From: Helicobacteraceae bacterium
GTDB lineage: Bacteria; Campylobacterota; Campylobacteria; Campylobacterales; Sulfurimonadaceae
Assembly (NCBI GenBank): GCA_030613795.1
Contig: JAUWLG010000034.1
Coordinates: 1 to 9,605 of the forward strand
Direction: 5' to 3'
Length of the DNA: 9,605 bases
Shown: positions 1 through 5,867 of the stretch, piece by piece
Position numbering within the stretch: position 1 is the first letter of the stretch
Layout of the letters: each line of letters begins with the position of its first letter
Position numbers and translations under genes: made by a program
The notes under the pieces: generated by a model
Told to the model about the DNA's origin: nothing
Seen by the model: only the letters and a program-made list of their open reading frames with translations
The model's database searches: none

Positions 1-355
1 CGTCATAAGGCCCTTCAATGATCTCAACACTCTCGACATTGTTAGTCGCGATATGTGAGGTTGTCGGGTCCATACGGTTTGGACAGGCACCGCAGATCTT
101 TCCATCGTCGATGAGGACATTGATATTGTCTTTTTTCTGTCCACGCAAGATAATATCGTTGGCGATACCACTACGGCGCACCAATGAGATGCTTGGTACC
201 TTTTTTGCAAGCGCTTCTGCAAGATCGGCAGACTTGATCTCATGACCGCTTACATCTTCTAAAATGGTACTTTCAACTGAGATCGTATCGATCTTGACTT
301 CTGCTGCACTAAGCACGGCAGCACAGGCAAGTGATAGGTAAACTAGCTTTTTCAT
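1..355 (-). CDS. TonB-dependent outer-membrane receptor, N-terminal part; possible copper (OprC/NosA-like) transporter
   Basis: The gene runs off the left edge, leaving about 118 N-terminal residues. A signal peptide (MKKLVYLSLACAAVLSAA) is followed by a TonB-box-like stretch (IDTISVES, about residues 22-29). A plug domain follows, with the usual pattern of an LRG motif (70-72), NVLIDDG (79-85) and VESVEIIEGPYD (107-118). The segment CGACPNRMDP (88-97) contains C91-x3-M95. In Pseudomonas OprC a CxxxM pair in the plug is part of the copper site, and the related NosA supplies copper for nitrous oxide reductase. Copper as substrate is therefore a reasonable inference, but the second half of that site (HxM in the barrel) lies outside the window. 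The ATG at 355 is chosen over the in-frame ATG at 361 because AGGAG lies 7 bases from it and only 1 base from the other. Confidence 0.88.
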   Translation of the reverse strand, partial: MKKLVYLSLACAAVLSAAEVKIDTISVESTILEDVSGHEIKSADLAEALAKKVPSISLVRRSGIANDIILRGQKKDNINVLIDDGKICGACPNRMDPTTSHIATNNVESVEIIEGPYD

Positions 356-394
356 TTTCATTCTCCTAAGTTATAACTTCCATAAGTTGATAGT

Positions 395-426
395 AGTATA
401 AAAGAAAAGTGTTACATAAGTGTTAA
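395..426 (-). promoter_or_regulatory. possible promoter of the TonB receptor gene
   Basis: On the minus strand TTAACA (421-426) resembles a -35 box and TATACT (395-400) a -10 box. The 20-base spacer is longer than ideal. It lies about 40 bases upstream of the receptor start, in an otherwise featureless AT-rich gap between divergent genes. This is a weak call from box similarity only. Confidence 0.25.
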
Positions 427-462
427 TTTATATCAAGATAAGATGAAAAGGGGGATATCTGT

Positions 463-468
463 TATAAT
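463..468 (+). promoter_or_regulatory. TATAAT -10 box of the 46-residue ORF, leaderless-type spacing
   Basis: A perfect TATAAT at 463-468 ends 7 bases before the ATG at 476, so transcription would be expected to begin at or just beside the start codon. The G-run at 450-454 is about 21 bases from the ATG, too far to act as its ribosome binding site. An alternative in-frame ATG at 443 would lie upstream of this -10 box and could not be on its transcript. Confidence 0.5.
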
Positions 469-475
469 TCGCCTT

Positions 476-616
476 ATGTACAGAACAGACAAAATCAAAC
501 GCATCACACTTATTTTTCTTGCCGCTCTTGCTTCGGGCTATTTTATGTACACTGGTTTCACTATACTGATGTCAGAGGACGAACCTGTTACTGAATCGAC
601 ACAGGGTACCTTTTAA
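476..616 (+). CDS. 46-residue putative single-pass membrane protein
   Basis: I do not recognise a family. The predicted product starts MYRTDKIKRITLIFLAALAS. It has a basic N-terminus (R3, K6, K8, R9), one hydrophobic segment at about residues 10-31, and an acidic, Thr/Ser-rich tail. This is the look of a small inner-membrane protein with the N-terminus inside. Support for its being a gene is the TATAAT box 7 bases upstream and the lack of any other gene here. Its TAA stop (614-616) is completed by the first two bases of hairpin repeat copy 1, so the present C-terminus may have been set by that insertion. An alternative start at 443 would add 11 residues. It could also be a chance ORF. Confidence 0.45.
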   Translation: MYRTDKIKRITLIFLAALASGYFMYTGFTILMSEDEPVTESTQGTF

Positions 617-781
617 CCCGGATTATCCAGTAGAATATCACCAACCTAGTATTCATCATTTGTCTTAGGGCATATGTGAAAAATTATCGCCTAACCTTCA
701 GGTTAAGCTCAAATTTCTCACAAACACCCTAAAACAAAGCATAAACACTAACTTAGTAATCTCTACTGCATAATTCGGGTT
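615..781 (-). repeat. ~167-bp palindromic hairpin repeat, copy 1 (same family as 5868-6035, opposite orientation)
   Basis: Almost the whole element is an imperfect inverted repeat. The ends are AACCCGGATTATCCAGTAGA (615-634) and, read from the other strand, AACCCGAATTATGCAGTAGA (781-762). The arms run to an apical 8-bp stem, GCCTAACC (689-696) with GGTTAAGC (701-708), around a four-base loop (697-700). The reverse complement aligns end to end with copy 2 at roughly 70% identity by eye. Read as minus-strand RNA, arm differences are mostly G.U pairs (about 9, against about 1 A.C). Each end has TA at 614-615 and 781-782, compatible with a TA target duplication as made by IS630/Tc1-type elements. 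It fills the gap between two convergent genes and its ends complete both stop codons. No U-tract follows either end, so it is not a classical intrinsic terminator. It carries no ORF of its own that I can support. Confidence 0.88.
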
Positions 782-1823
782 ACACTTTCAGAGTAACCTC
801 TTTAGGAAACTGCATGGTCACACAGTGCAGTGAACCATGTTGACGGATGAGTACCGAGCAGTCCACACCGATAATCTCTCTTTTTGGAAATGCTTGTTGA
901 ATGATCGCTAACGCCTCTTGGTCATGACGGTCGTTGTAGGTTGGTACAATGACAGCACCGTTGACAATGAGAAAGTTGGCATAAGTGGCAGGCAGCCGCT
1001 CGCCTTCATAGTAGATAGCATCCGTCATCGGCAGAGCGATCAGTCTGAAAGGGTTGCCATCTAAATCTCGAAGTGTCTGAAGCTCTTTTTCCATCTTTGA
1101 CAGTGCCTCAAAATGCTCATCGTTTTCATCTTGGCACCGGACGTAGACGATCGTCTCTCTGTCCGTAAAACGGGCCAGTGTATCGATATGGCTGTCGGTG
1201 TCATCACCGGCCAGATAACCGTGATCTAGCCAGAGTACTTTTTGCGTGCCGAAATTCTCTTTTAAAATATGTTCTATTTCAAATTTTTGGGTCAGTTTGA
1301 TGTTGCGGTTTGGGTTGAGCAGACACTCTGTGGTTGTGAGTAAGATGCCTTTGCCATTGGATTCGATAGCCCCGCCTTCAAGAATAAAACGCTGTTTTTT
1401 GTAGTCAGCATCATAGTAGTCGGCAAGTTTAGAGGTGAGTGCATTGTCGAGCGAGGCATCAAACTTATTGCCCCAACCGGTAAAGGTAAAATCAATCACC
1501 GTCGGCTCACCGTTTTCGATCATAGTAATACCGCCGCAATCTCTTGCCCAGGTGTCATCACTCTCCTCTTGAATAAAATAGATGTTTGCAGTTGTAGAAA
1601 AGTAGGCTTTGACTCTATCAACATCATCACAGACAATCAGACAGTTTTCAAATTTTGCAATACTCATCGCAATGTTTACAAATGTCCGTGAAGCCTCTTG
1701 CAAGTAAGGTGCCCAGTCGCTGTTAGCATGTGGAAAAATGAGTTGTACAAAGGATTGCTCTTCAAATTCACCAGGCAATCGCTTAATTGTCCTTCTATTT
1801 AAATTTTCTTCACGATTTCCCAT
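780..1823 (-). CDS. aguA: agmatine deiminase (agmatine iminohydrolase, PAD_porph family)
   Basis: It hydrolyses agmatine to N-carbamoylputrescine and ammonia on the arginine-decarboxylase route to putrescine, in the cytoplasm. The family signature is complete: RLPGEFEEQSFVQLIFPH near the N-terminus, TWARDCG, EGGAIESNG, DDTDSHID with the catalytic-type His, and the C-terminal HGSLHC with the nucleophilic Cys (about 14 residues from the end). The start is doubtful. Family members normally begin a few residues before RLP, but here that position is an ATT codon (1785-1787). The first ATG upstream (1823) lies inside the heptamer tandem repeat and adds about 12 residues. The open frame continues to an ATG at 1886 that would overlap alr. 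A TTG at 1778, 11 bases after AGAAGGA, is a further option. The stop TAA uses the last two bases of hairpin repeat copy 1. Divergent from alr. Confidence 0.9.
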   Translation of the reverse strand: MGNREENLNRRTIKRLPGEFEEQSFVQLIFPHANSDWAPYLQEASRTFVNIAMSIAKFENCLIVCDDVDRVKAYFSTTANIYFIQEESDDTWARDCGGITMIENGEPTVIDFTFTGWGNKFDASLDNALTSKLADYYDADYKKQRFILEGGAIESNGKGILLTTTECLLNPNRNIKLTQKFEIEHILKENFGTQKVLWLDHGYLAGDDTDSHIDTLARFTDRETIVYVRCQDENDEHFEALSKMEKELQTLRDLDGNPFRLIALPMTDAIYYEGERLPATYANFLIVNGAVIVPTYNDRHDQEALAIIQQAFPKREIIGVDCSVLIRQHGSLHCVTMQFPKEVTLKV

Positions 1824-1849
1824 TTCCGATTTCCCATTTCCGATTTCCC
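1815..1849. repeat. heptamer tandem repeat, five ATTTCCS units
   Basis: Five perfect back-to-back copies of ATTTCC followed by C or G, alternating C, G, C, G, C, which makes a 14-bp higher-order unit. It lies between agmatine deiminase and alr. On the minus strand each 14-bp unit creates an ATG (at 1823 and 1837) in different frames. It ends at the expected -35 region of the alr promoter. Gain or loss of one unit would shift frame or spacing, so this is the kind of tract that can vary in length by slippage. Function is inferred only. Confidence 0.8.
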
Positions 1850-1868
1850 TTGCGAAGCATTCTCTTGC

Positions 1869-1874
1869 TATAAT
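1869..1874 (+). promoter_or_regulatory. TATAAT -10 box of alr, leaderless-type spacing
   Basis: A perfect TATAAT ends 5 bases before the alr ATG (1880), so the expected start of transcription falls on or next to the start codon. No Shine-Dalgarno sequence is visible before the ATG. No good -35 box is present; TTGCGA (1850-1855) would leave a spacer of only 13 bases. The heptamer repeat ends at 1849, about 20 bases upstream. Confidence 0.55.
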
Positions 1875-1879
1875 CGCAC

Positions 1880-2896
1880 ATGGCAATTATTCGACTCAGC
1901 CGCAAGGCATATTTTCATAATCTCGACATTATCGCACAAAAAGTTGGTGCTGTCTCTAAAATAGCGGTGGTCTTAAAAGACAACGCGTATGGGCATGGCC
2001 TTCTTGAGATGGCAAAACTATCACATGAGTATGGCATCAAAGAAGCTGTGGTTCATAATGTTAATGAAGCAAACGAGATAAAAGAGTACTTTGAAAAAAT
2101 ATTAGTTTTTGCAGGGCATGAGTATTTCGTTGATGAGAAGTTGTGCTATGCGATCAATGCACTTTCTCAGATAGAGAAGATGCCGCGCGGCGCTCTTGTT
2201 GAACTGAAAGTCGACACGGGGATGCACCGTAATGGTGTTGCGATGGATGAGGTTGAAAAGGCACTCTCTCAGATCAGTGAACAAGGACTTGTTTTAAAAG
2301 GGGTCTTTACTCACAACCGAAGTGCAGACACTTTGAGCTCTGAGTGGTTTTGGCAGCGAAAAAACTTTGAAAAAGTAAAAGAAAAAGTGTTGGCTCTTCA
2401 AGCTGAATATGGTTATGAAATACCGCGTTTTCACTCATCTAACTCAGCAGCCGCCTTTCGTTTTAAAGAGTTTGACGAAGATCTGGTTCGGGTAGGGATA
2501 GCTGCTTATGGTTGTCTAGAGATGGACGAAACACTTGAGCAACCTGATTTACAACCGGTGATGACATTAACAGCACAAAAAATTGCTACGCGCACACTTC
2601 AACAAGGTGAGCATGTCGGTTATAATGCAACGTTTAGAGCAGAGAAAGAGATGGTTGTCTCAACCTACGATGTAGGTTATGCGGATGGCCTGATCCGAGC
2701 GGCTTCAAACAGGTACACAACACCCGATGGCGAACAACTTCTTGGTCGTATCTCTATGGACAATAGCTCTTTTACAGGTGCAAAAGAAGAGTTGGTGATC
2801 TTTGAGAATGTAAACCGCTATGCTGAAGCTGCCGGGACGATAGGGTATGAGGTGTTAGTAGGCCTGCATCCTGAAATAAAGAGGGTGATTATTTAA
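1880..2896 (+). CDS. alr: alanine racemase
   Basis: A PLP enzyme that interconverts L- and D-alanine to supply D-Ala for peptidoglycan, in the cytoplasm. The N-terminal TIM-barrel begins with the family pattern and carries the Schiff-base lysine K33 in VLKDNAYGHG (31-40). Other family features are VDTGMHRNG (111-119), FTHNRSAD (143-150, the MTHFA-like block), RVGIAAYG (204-211), the second catalytic base Tyr248 in VGYNATF (246-252) and RISMD (290-294). At 338 residues it is somewhat shorter than the usual 355-390, mostly at the C-terminal end. The ATG at 1880 is supported by the conserved IIRLSRKAYFHNLD start and by the -10 box just upstream. Its 3' end overlaps the convergent NlpC/P60 gene by 8 bases. 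Confidence 0.92.
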   Translation: MAIIRLSRKAYFHNLDIIAQKVGAVSKIAVVLKDNAYGHGLLEMAKLSHEYGIKEAVVHNVNEANEIKEYFEKILVFAGHEYFVDEKLCYAINALSQIEKMPRGALVELKVDTGMHRNGVAMDEVEKALSQISEQGLVLKGVFTHNRSADTLSSEWFWQRKNFEKVKEKVLALQAEYGYEIPRFHSSNSAAAFRFKEFDEDLVRVGIAAYGCLEMDETLEQPDLQPVMTLTAQKIATRTLQQGEHVGYNATFRAEKEMVVSTYDVGYADGLIRAASNRYTTPDGEQLLGRISMDNSSFTGAKEELVIFENVNRYAEAAGTIGYEVLVGLHPEIKRVII

Positions 2897-3365
2897 TTCG
2901 TCTCGTCATCCAGTAATGTTTTTTCCAATACCCATTATTCATACTGGAGATAATAACGCCCTTGCTTGAAGAGGCGTGCATAAAGTCACCATTTTGCAAG
3001 TAGATACCAACGTGACGAGTGTTGTAACCTGTTTTGAAAAAGACCAAGTCACTGGTTCTGATGGTCGATCGGGATACTTTTTTTCCGTAGTTGGTTAAAG
3101 ATTTAGTTGTCCTAGGGATCTTCATATTAAAAAGGTCGTAGTAGGCTCTCTGAACAAAGGCAGAACAGTCGATGCCTTGTGAGCCGTAACCGCCAAGTTT
3201 ATAGGGGGTCTGGTGCCATCTGTTGTGATAGGGATAGAGCTTGTCAAGATCATTATGGTTGACATGTTGTGAGGATGTACCAGTGCTTGCAGAACGGGTA
3301 GAACAACCGCTAAACAGTATGAAGATAAGAACTAAGAAAGCAACACGCATATTAAGCGTTTTCAA
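2889..3365 (-). CDS. NlpC/P60-family lipoprotein (probable murein endopeptidase)
   Basis: Predicted lipoprotein of up to 158 residues. The hydrophobic signal MRVAFLVLIFILFSGC ends at lipid-accepting Cys21, with F instead of the usual L at -3 of the lipobox. The NlpC/P60 fold follows: Cys67 in GIDCSAFVQ, His118 in RHVGIYL and His130 in DFMHAS form the expected Cys-His-His set. Such enzymes cut D-Glu to diamino-acid bonds in peptidoglycan stem peptides in the periplasm. It is the last gene of the five-gene operon. The start taken here is TTG at 3365, overlapping the previous stop by 4 bases (TTGA), which suggests translational coupling. An ATG at 3350 is an alternative and would also leave a complete signal peptide. 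The 3' end overlaps alr tail-to-tail by 8 bases. Confidence 0.87.
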   Translation of the reverse strand: MKTLNMRVAFLVLIFILFSGCSTRSASTGTSSQHVNHNDLDKLYPYHNRWHQTPYKLGGYGSQGIDCSAFVQRAYYDLFNMKIPRTTKSLTNYGKKVSRSTIRTSDLVFFKTGYNTRHVGIYLQNGDFMHASSSKGVIISSMNNGYWKKHYWMTRRIK

Positions 3366-3754
3366 TTGCTTATTTTGATGATCGCTTGGGCAAAGATCAC
3401 CCCGTCGATCCCTTCACTGATCTTCTCTTCAAGGTTGGTACCGCTCTCTAGTCGGCACAAGATTTTGGCATCAAAAAGGTAGTTCTCGGCAACATTTTGT
3501 GCTGATTTTGCCAAGTTCTCTTTAACAAGAATGTACTTTGCTCCTAGGTTATGTGCAAAGACCACTTCACTCAAATCAGTTGCTTCAAGTGCAAAAGAGA
3601 GGTGGTTCTGCTGCATATGTTTGATGATGTCGAGATTCTCCTCTTTGAAATGAATAAAGAGAGTACTGTTAGCAGGCGTATGTTCGATCTCATCGATCTC
3701 ATCGATATGATAAAACGGTTCAAAGTCGATGTAAGGGTGGCCAAAAAGAAGCAT
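3362..3754 (-). CDS. conserved-looking hypothetical protein, 130 residues
   Basis: I cannot name a family with confidence. There is no signal peptide or membrane segment, so it should be cytoplasmic. The sequence alternates short hydrophobic strands and helices: STLFIHF (29-35), SFALEA (53-58), AKYILV (72-77), AKILC (95-99), then EGIDGVIFAQAI (113-124). The spacing and the closing GIDGVIF resemble beta/alpha barrel proteins. This is only an impression. An in-frame 9-base repeat gives the local motif IDEIDEIE (17-24). AAGG lies 7 bases before the ATG. It sits between the PP0621-type gene (9-base gap) and the NlpC/P60 gene (4-base overlap), so it is co-translated with envelope genes and rsmG. 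Confidence 0.75.
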   Translation of the reverse strand: MLLFGHPYIDFEPFYHIDEIDEIEHTPANSTLFIHFKEENLDIIKHMQQNHLSFALEATDLSEVVFAHNLGAKYILVKENLAKSAQNVAENYLFDAKILCRLESGTNLEEKISEGIDGVIFAQAIIKISN

Positions 3755-3763
3755 GGTAACGCC

Positions 3764-3991
3764 TTACGCTTTGTCTCGACATTCTGTCGAGCAGTAGAAT
3801 TTTCCTGAAGAGACGATGGCTTCGCTAGTACTGATATAAGTGCCGCAAGTCGCACACTCTATCATGGTCTCTTCATCATCTTTTCTCTTTTTATTGTCAT
3901 GACGCTCTTTAGTAAGTGGGGTGCTTTTTTTGATAAAGAAGAAGTAGATAACAGCGATAACAGCGATAATAAGTAGTATTTTTAATAACAT
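3764..3991 (-). CDS. PP0621-type small membrane protein with zinc-ribbon tail
   Basis: 75 residues. The N-terminal segment (about 2-20) is a strong membrane anchor, followed by a highly charged linker (KERHDNKKRKDDEE). The C-terminal domain ECATCGTYISTSEAIVSSGKFYCSTEC has a C-x2-C...C-x3-C arrangement that should bind one zinc. This combination is known as the PP0621 family, whose function I do not know. An AAGGAG lies 6 bases before the ATG and overlaps the rsmG stop codon, so translation is likely coupled to rsmG. The anchor contains a small in-frame 9-base tandem repeat (IIAVIAVI). Confidence 0.85.
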   Translation of the reverse strand: MLLKILLIIAVIAVIYFFFIKKSTPLTKERHDNKKRKDDEETMIECATCGTYISTSEAIVSSGKFYCSTECRDKA

Positions 3992-4000
3992 GAATTCTCC

Positions 4001-4576
4001 TTAGACTTCGATAACAAGGTAGTGACGGTTTTGTGTCTGAATGACCTTATGGTTCAGTGAAGCATCCACTTCATCAAAAACGCGTTCGCCTTTATAAAAA
4101 AGCAGCTTACTCCCTTTAGAGACAAAAGGTGCGCTCAGTTTCATCAACATAGAGGTCTCTGTTACTGCACGAGAGGTGACAAGGTCGATAGGTCGAGGTT
4201 CCAACTCTTCAACACGGCAGTTTGCAACGGTGACATTTTTGAGCCCAAGATCGGCTTTGATGAACTGCAAAAAGCTGGCGCGTTTTTGCAGGGGTTCGCA
4301 CAAGATGACCTCTGTCTCAGGCAGAGCAAATGCAAGGATCATGCCTGGAAAGCCGGCACCGGTACCGATGTCTAAGATGCTGTTGACCTTAGGCAAAAAA
4401 GAGACAGGAAAGACAGCGTCGTAGATGAACTTGTCCATCAGCTCTTCTTTTTTTGCACCGGTCAGGTTGTGGATCTTGTTCCACTTTTTGAGGTGCTCTT
4501 TATATTTTGTGACATAAGTGAAAAATTGATCATCAAGAGTGATATTGTCTTTTAAAAGTTCTGCTTTTATATTCAC
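4001..4576 (-). CDS. rsmG: 16S rRNA (guanine527-N7)-methyltransferase RsmG (GidB)
   Basis: It methylates N7 of G527 in 16S rRNA using S-adenosylmethionine. The 191-residue protein has the family's N-terminal helical region with [10 protein letters not shown] (31-40). The SAM-binding motif I is [16 protein letters not shown] (67-82), followed by [13 protein letters not shown] (91-103) and TSRAV (134-138) holding the conserved Arg. [10 protein letters not shown] (154-163) closes the Rossmann core. The start is GTG at 4576, with a GAGA-type ribosome binding site 5-9 bases upstream. It is the second gene of the minus-strand operon, with 9-base gaps on both sides. Confidence 0.95.
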   Translation of the reverse strand: MNIKAELLKDNITLDDQFFTYVTKYKEHLKKWNKIHNLTGAKKEELMDKFIYDAVFPVSFLPKVNSILDIGTGAGFPGMILAFALPETEVILCEPLQKRASFLQFIKADLGLKNVTVANCRVEELEPRPIDLVTSRAVTETSMLMKLSAPFVSKGSKLLFYKGERVFDEVDASLNHKVIQTQNRHYLVIEV

Positions 4577-4585
4577 GTTGATCTC

Positions 4586-5119
4586 TTAAAAAGCATAAAA
4601 TTTATAGTTAAGACCACCATAGAAAGCACCGGCATTGAAGTCAGTGTCTTTACCTTTATAGGTCCAATAGTGACGGTAGGCCAGCTCGACCTCAAAGTCG
4701 GCAGGCAGCATGAAGATCAGTCCTGTCTGCAGACCACCCATAAAAGCTGTTGTAGAGGTAGTGTTAACATCAGCAATAGAAGCGCCCAAGCGTGCACCAA
4801 AAAAGAATTTAGCCGTTGACTTGGCGATAACTTTAAACTCGTCACTGATACCCTCAAGTGCGATGTATGGGTTGAGTGTTTTACTCACTTCATCACCAAT
4901 ATCATCTGAAGAAGTAACGCCAATGTACATACGCCCATTGTCTTCACGAAGACCGATCTTTAGACCGTATTCCGGTCCAAAATCATAGTCGCTTCCTGCT
5001 GTAGCACTTGAGGATTTTGTTCCAGTGATACCGCCTTCGATACCGACAAACCATTCACCGCTTTCAGCTGTCAGAGAGTAAGGAAGTAGAGCAAGAAGTA
5101 AAAATGTGAAAAATTTCAT
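4586..5119 (-). CDS. small outer-membrane beta-barrel-like protein
   Basis: 177 residues. A signal peptide (MKFFTFLLLALLPYSLTA, cleavage near residue 18) is followed by alternating short amphipathic strands rich in Gly, Tyr and Phe, such as EWFVGIEGGITG, YGLKIGLRED and KFFFGARLGASIA. It ends in YGGLNYKFYAF with a terminal Phe, the signal recognised by the BAM machinery. The length suits an 8-stranded barrel. No specific substrate or named family is visible. It is the first gene of the operon leading to rsmG. A weak ribosome binding site (AAGG) lies about 10 bases upstream. A possible -10 (TATGAT, 5160-5165 on this strand) lies in the AT-rich leader, with no convincing -35. Confidence 0.82.
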   Translation of the reverse strand: MKFFTFLLLALLPYSLTAESGEWFVGIEGGITGTKSSSATAGSDYDFGPEYGLKIGLREDNGRMYIGVTSSDDIGDEVSKTLNPYIALEGISDEFKVIAKSTAKFFFGARLGASIADVNTTSTTAFMGGLQTGLIFMLPADFEVELAYRHYWTYKGKDTDFNAGAFYGGLNYKFYAF

Positions 5120-5199
5120 TGAAAATCTACCTTAGAATAATTGAATTTATTTGACTCTTATCATATAACATCTGCACTAAAAAGAACTTCATCGTCAAT

Positions 5200-5229
5200 G
5201 TAAAAAGAGGTGTTGGCAATACTTTTTAC
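5200..5229 (-). terminator. possible terminator hairpin after ribA
   Basis: GTAAAAAG (5200-5207) and CTTTTTAC (5222-5229) form an 8-bp inverted repeat with a 14-base loop. It overlaps the ribA stop codon and precedes the next gene on the same strand. The U-run lies within the stem's 3' arm rather than after it, and the stem is AT-rich. It is a weak terminator at best. Confidence 0.35.
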
Positions 5230-5789
5230 AGTAAATGACCCATCTTGTCTTTCTTGACTTGAAGATAATCCTCGTTATGCACATTGGCATCAATAATGAT
5301 AGGCAGTCGTTCTATGATCTCAATATTTTCCAAAGAGTTGATCTTGTTGGGATTGTTGGTGAGCAGGCGGACCTTCTTAATATTAAAATGCTCCAAGATC
5401 GTGGTGACGATCTCATAGGTGCGTTCATCTGCAGCAAATCCAAGTTGGTGGTTGGCCTCGATGGTGTTAAGGCCCTTGTCTTGCAGTGCATAAGCATTGA
5501 TCTTGTTAAGCAGACCGATGTTACGACCCTCTTGACGCAGATAGATCACCATACCGCCCTCACTTTCAACGGTGTGCAGTGCAAATGCGAGTTGGTCACC
5601 ACAGTCGCATTTAAGACTGCCCAGTGCGTCACCTGTTAAACACTCCGAGTGAACACGAACAATTGGGGCGTCATCTAAAGGCTCTTTGTAGATGACAAGA
5701 TGCTCTTTATGCGCTTCTTTAAAAGCCTTGACATTAAAATTGCCAAAACGTGACGGCAGCTTGGCAACTTCTGATATTTTTATCTTCAT
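5226..5789 (-). CDS. ribA: GTP cyclohydrolase II
   Basis: It opens GTP to 2,5-diamino-6-ribosylamino-pyrimidinone phosphate, formate and pyrophosphate, the first step of riboflavin synthesis. In the 187-residue protein, Cys50, Cys61 and Cys63 (SECLTGD...KCDCGDQL) are the zinc ligands. LRQEGRNIGL (84-93), DERTYE (121-126, containing the catalytic Asp and Arg) and LLTNNPNKI (142-150) are family blocks, and it ends in the usual GHLL. It is a stand-alone RibA, not the RibBA fusion. The ATG at 5789 gives the standard MKIKISEVAKLPSRFG beginning. A 25-residue upstream extension to 5864 is open but would start in promoter DNA, and is rejected. No strong Shine-Dalgarno is visible. Divergent from hemB, with hairpin repeat copy 2 between them. 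Confidence 0.95.
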   Translation of the reverse strand: MKIKISEVAKLPSRFGNFNVKAFKEAHKEHLVIYKEPLDDAPIVRVHSECLTGDALGSLKCDCGDQLAFALHTVESEGGMVIYLRQEGRNIGLLNKINAYALQDKGLNTIEANHQLGFAADERTYEIVTTILEHFNIKKVRLLTNNPNKINSLENIEIIERLPIIIDANVHNEDYLQVKKDKMGHLL

Positions 5790-5826
5790 ATTTTCTATTC
5801 TACTTATTTTTAATAATCTAATCGAT

Positions 5827-5849
5827 ATTATATAGTCAATAGAATTATA
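5827..5849 (-). promoter_or_regulatory. probable ribA promoter, two TATAAT boxes
   Basis: On the minus strand perfect TATAAT boxes lie at 5844-5849 and 5827-5832. The nearer one would give a leader of roughly 30 bases before the ribA ATG. No good -35 is found at the right distance. For the outer box, the -35 position would fall at the end of hairpin repeat copy 2. Confidence 0.45.
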
Positions 5850-5867
5850 CATAAAAATTATCACTTA

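Noticed and set aside
615..781. Repeat copy 1 as an ordinary bidirectional intrinsic terminator between convergent genes
   Set aside because: The hairpin is far longer than usual and no U-tract follows on either strand. The same element lies between divergent genes at 5868-6035, where a terminator is not expected.
1824..1886. Agmatine deiminase starting at 1886
   Set aside because: It would overlap the alr start codon and promoter and add 21 residues translated from the heptamer repeat. The family has no such extension.
3685..3712. Tandem CGATCTCAT-like 9-base repeat
   Set aside because: It is in frame inside a gene and simply encodes IDE-IDE-type residues. Length change would not shift the frame.
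3945..3975. Tandem GATAACAGC-like repeat
   Set aside because: It is an in-frame repeat encoding the hydrophobic IIAVIAVI of a membrane anchor, which is expected low complexity.
5235..5639. 134-codon plus-strand open frame opposite ribA
   Set aside because: It is antisense to the conserved RibA coding sequence and has no family features.
5790..5864. N-terminal extension of RibA by 25 residues
   Set aside because: The stretch is AT-rich promoter DNA with two TATAAT boxes, and RibA proteins normally start at the MKIKIS-like sequence.
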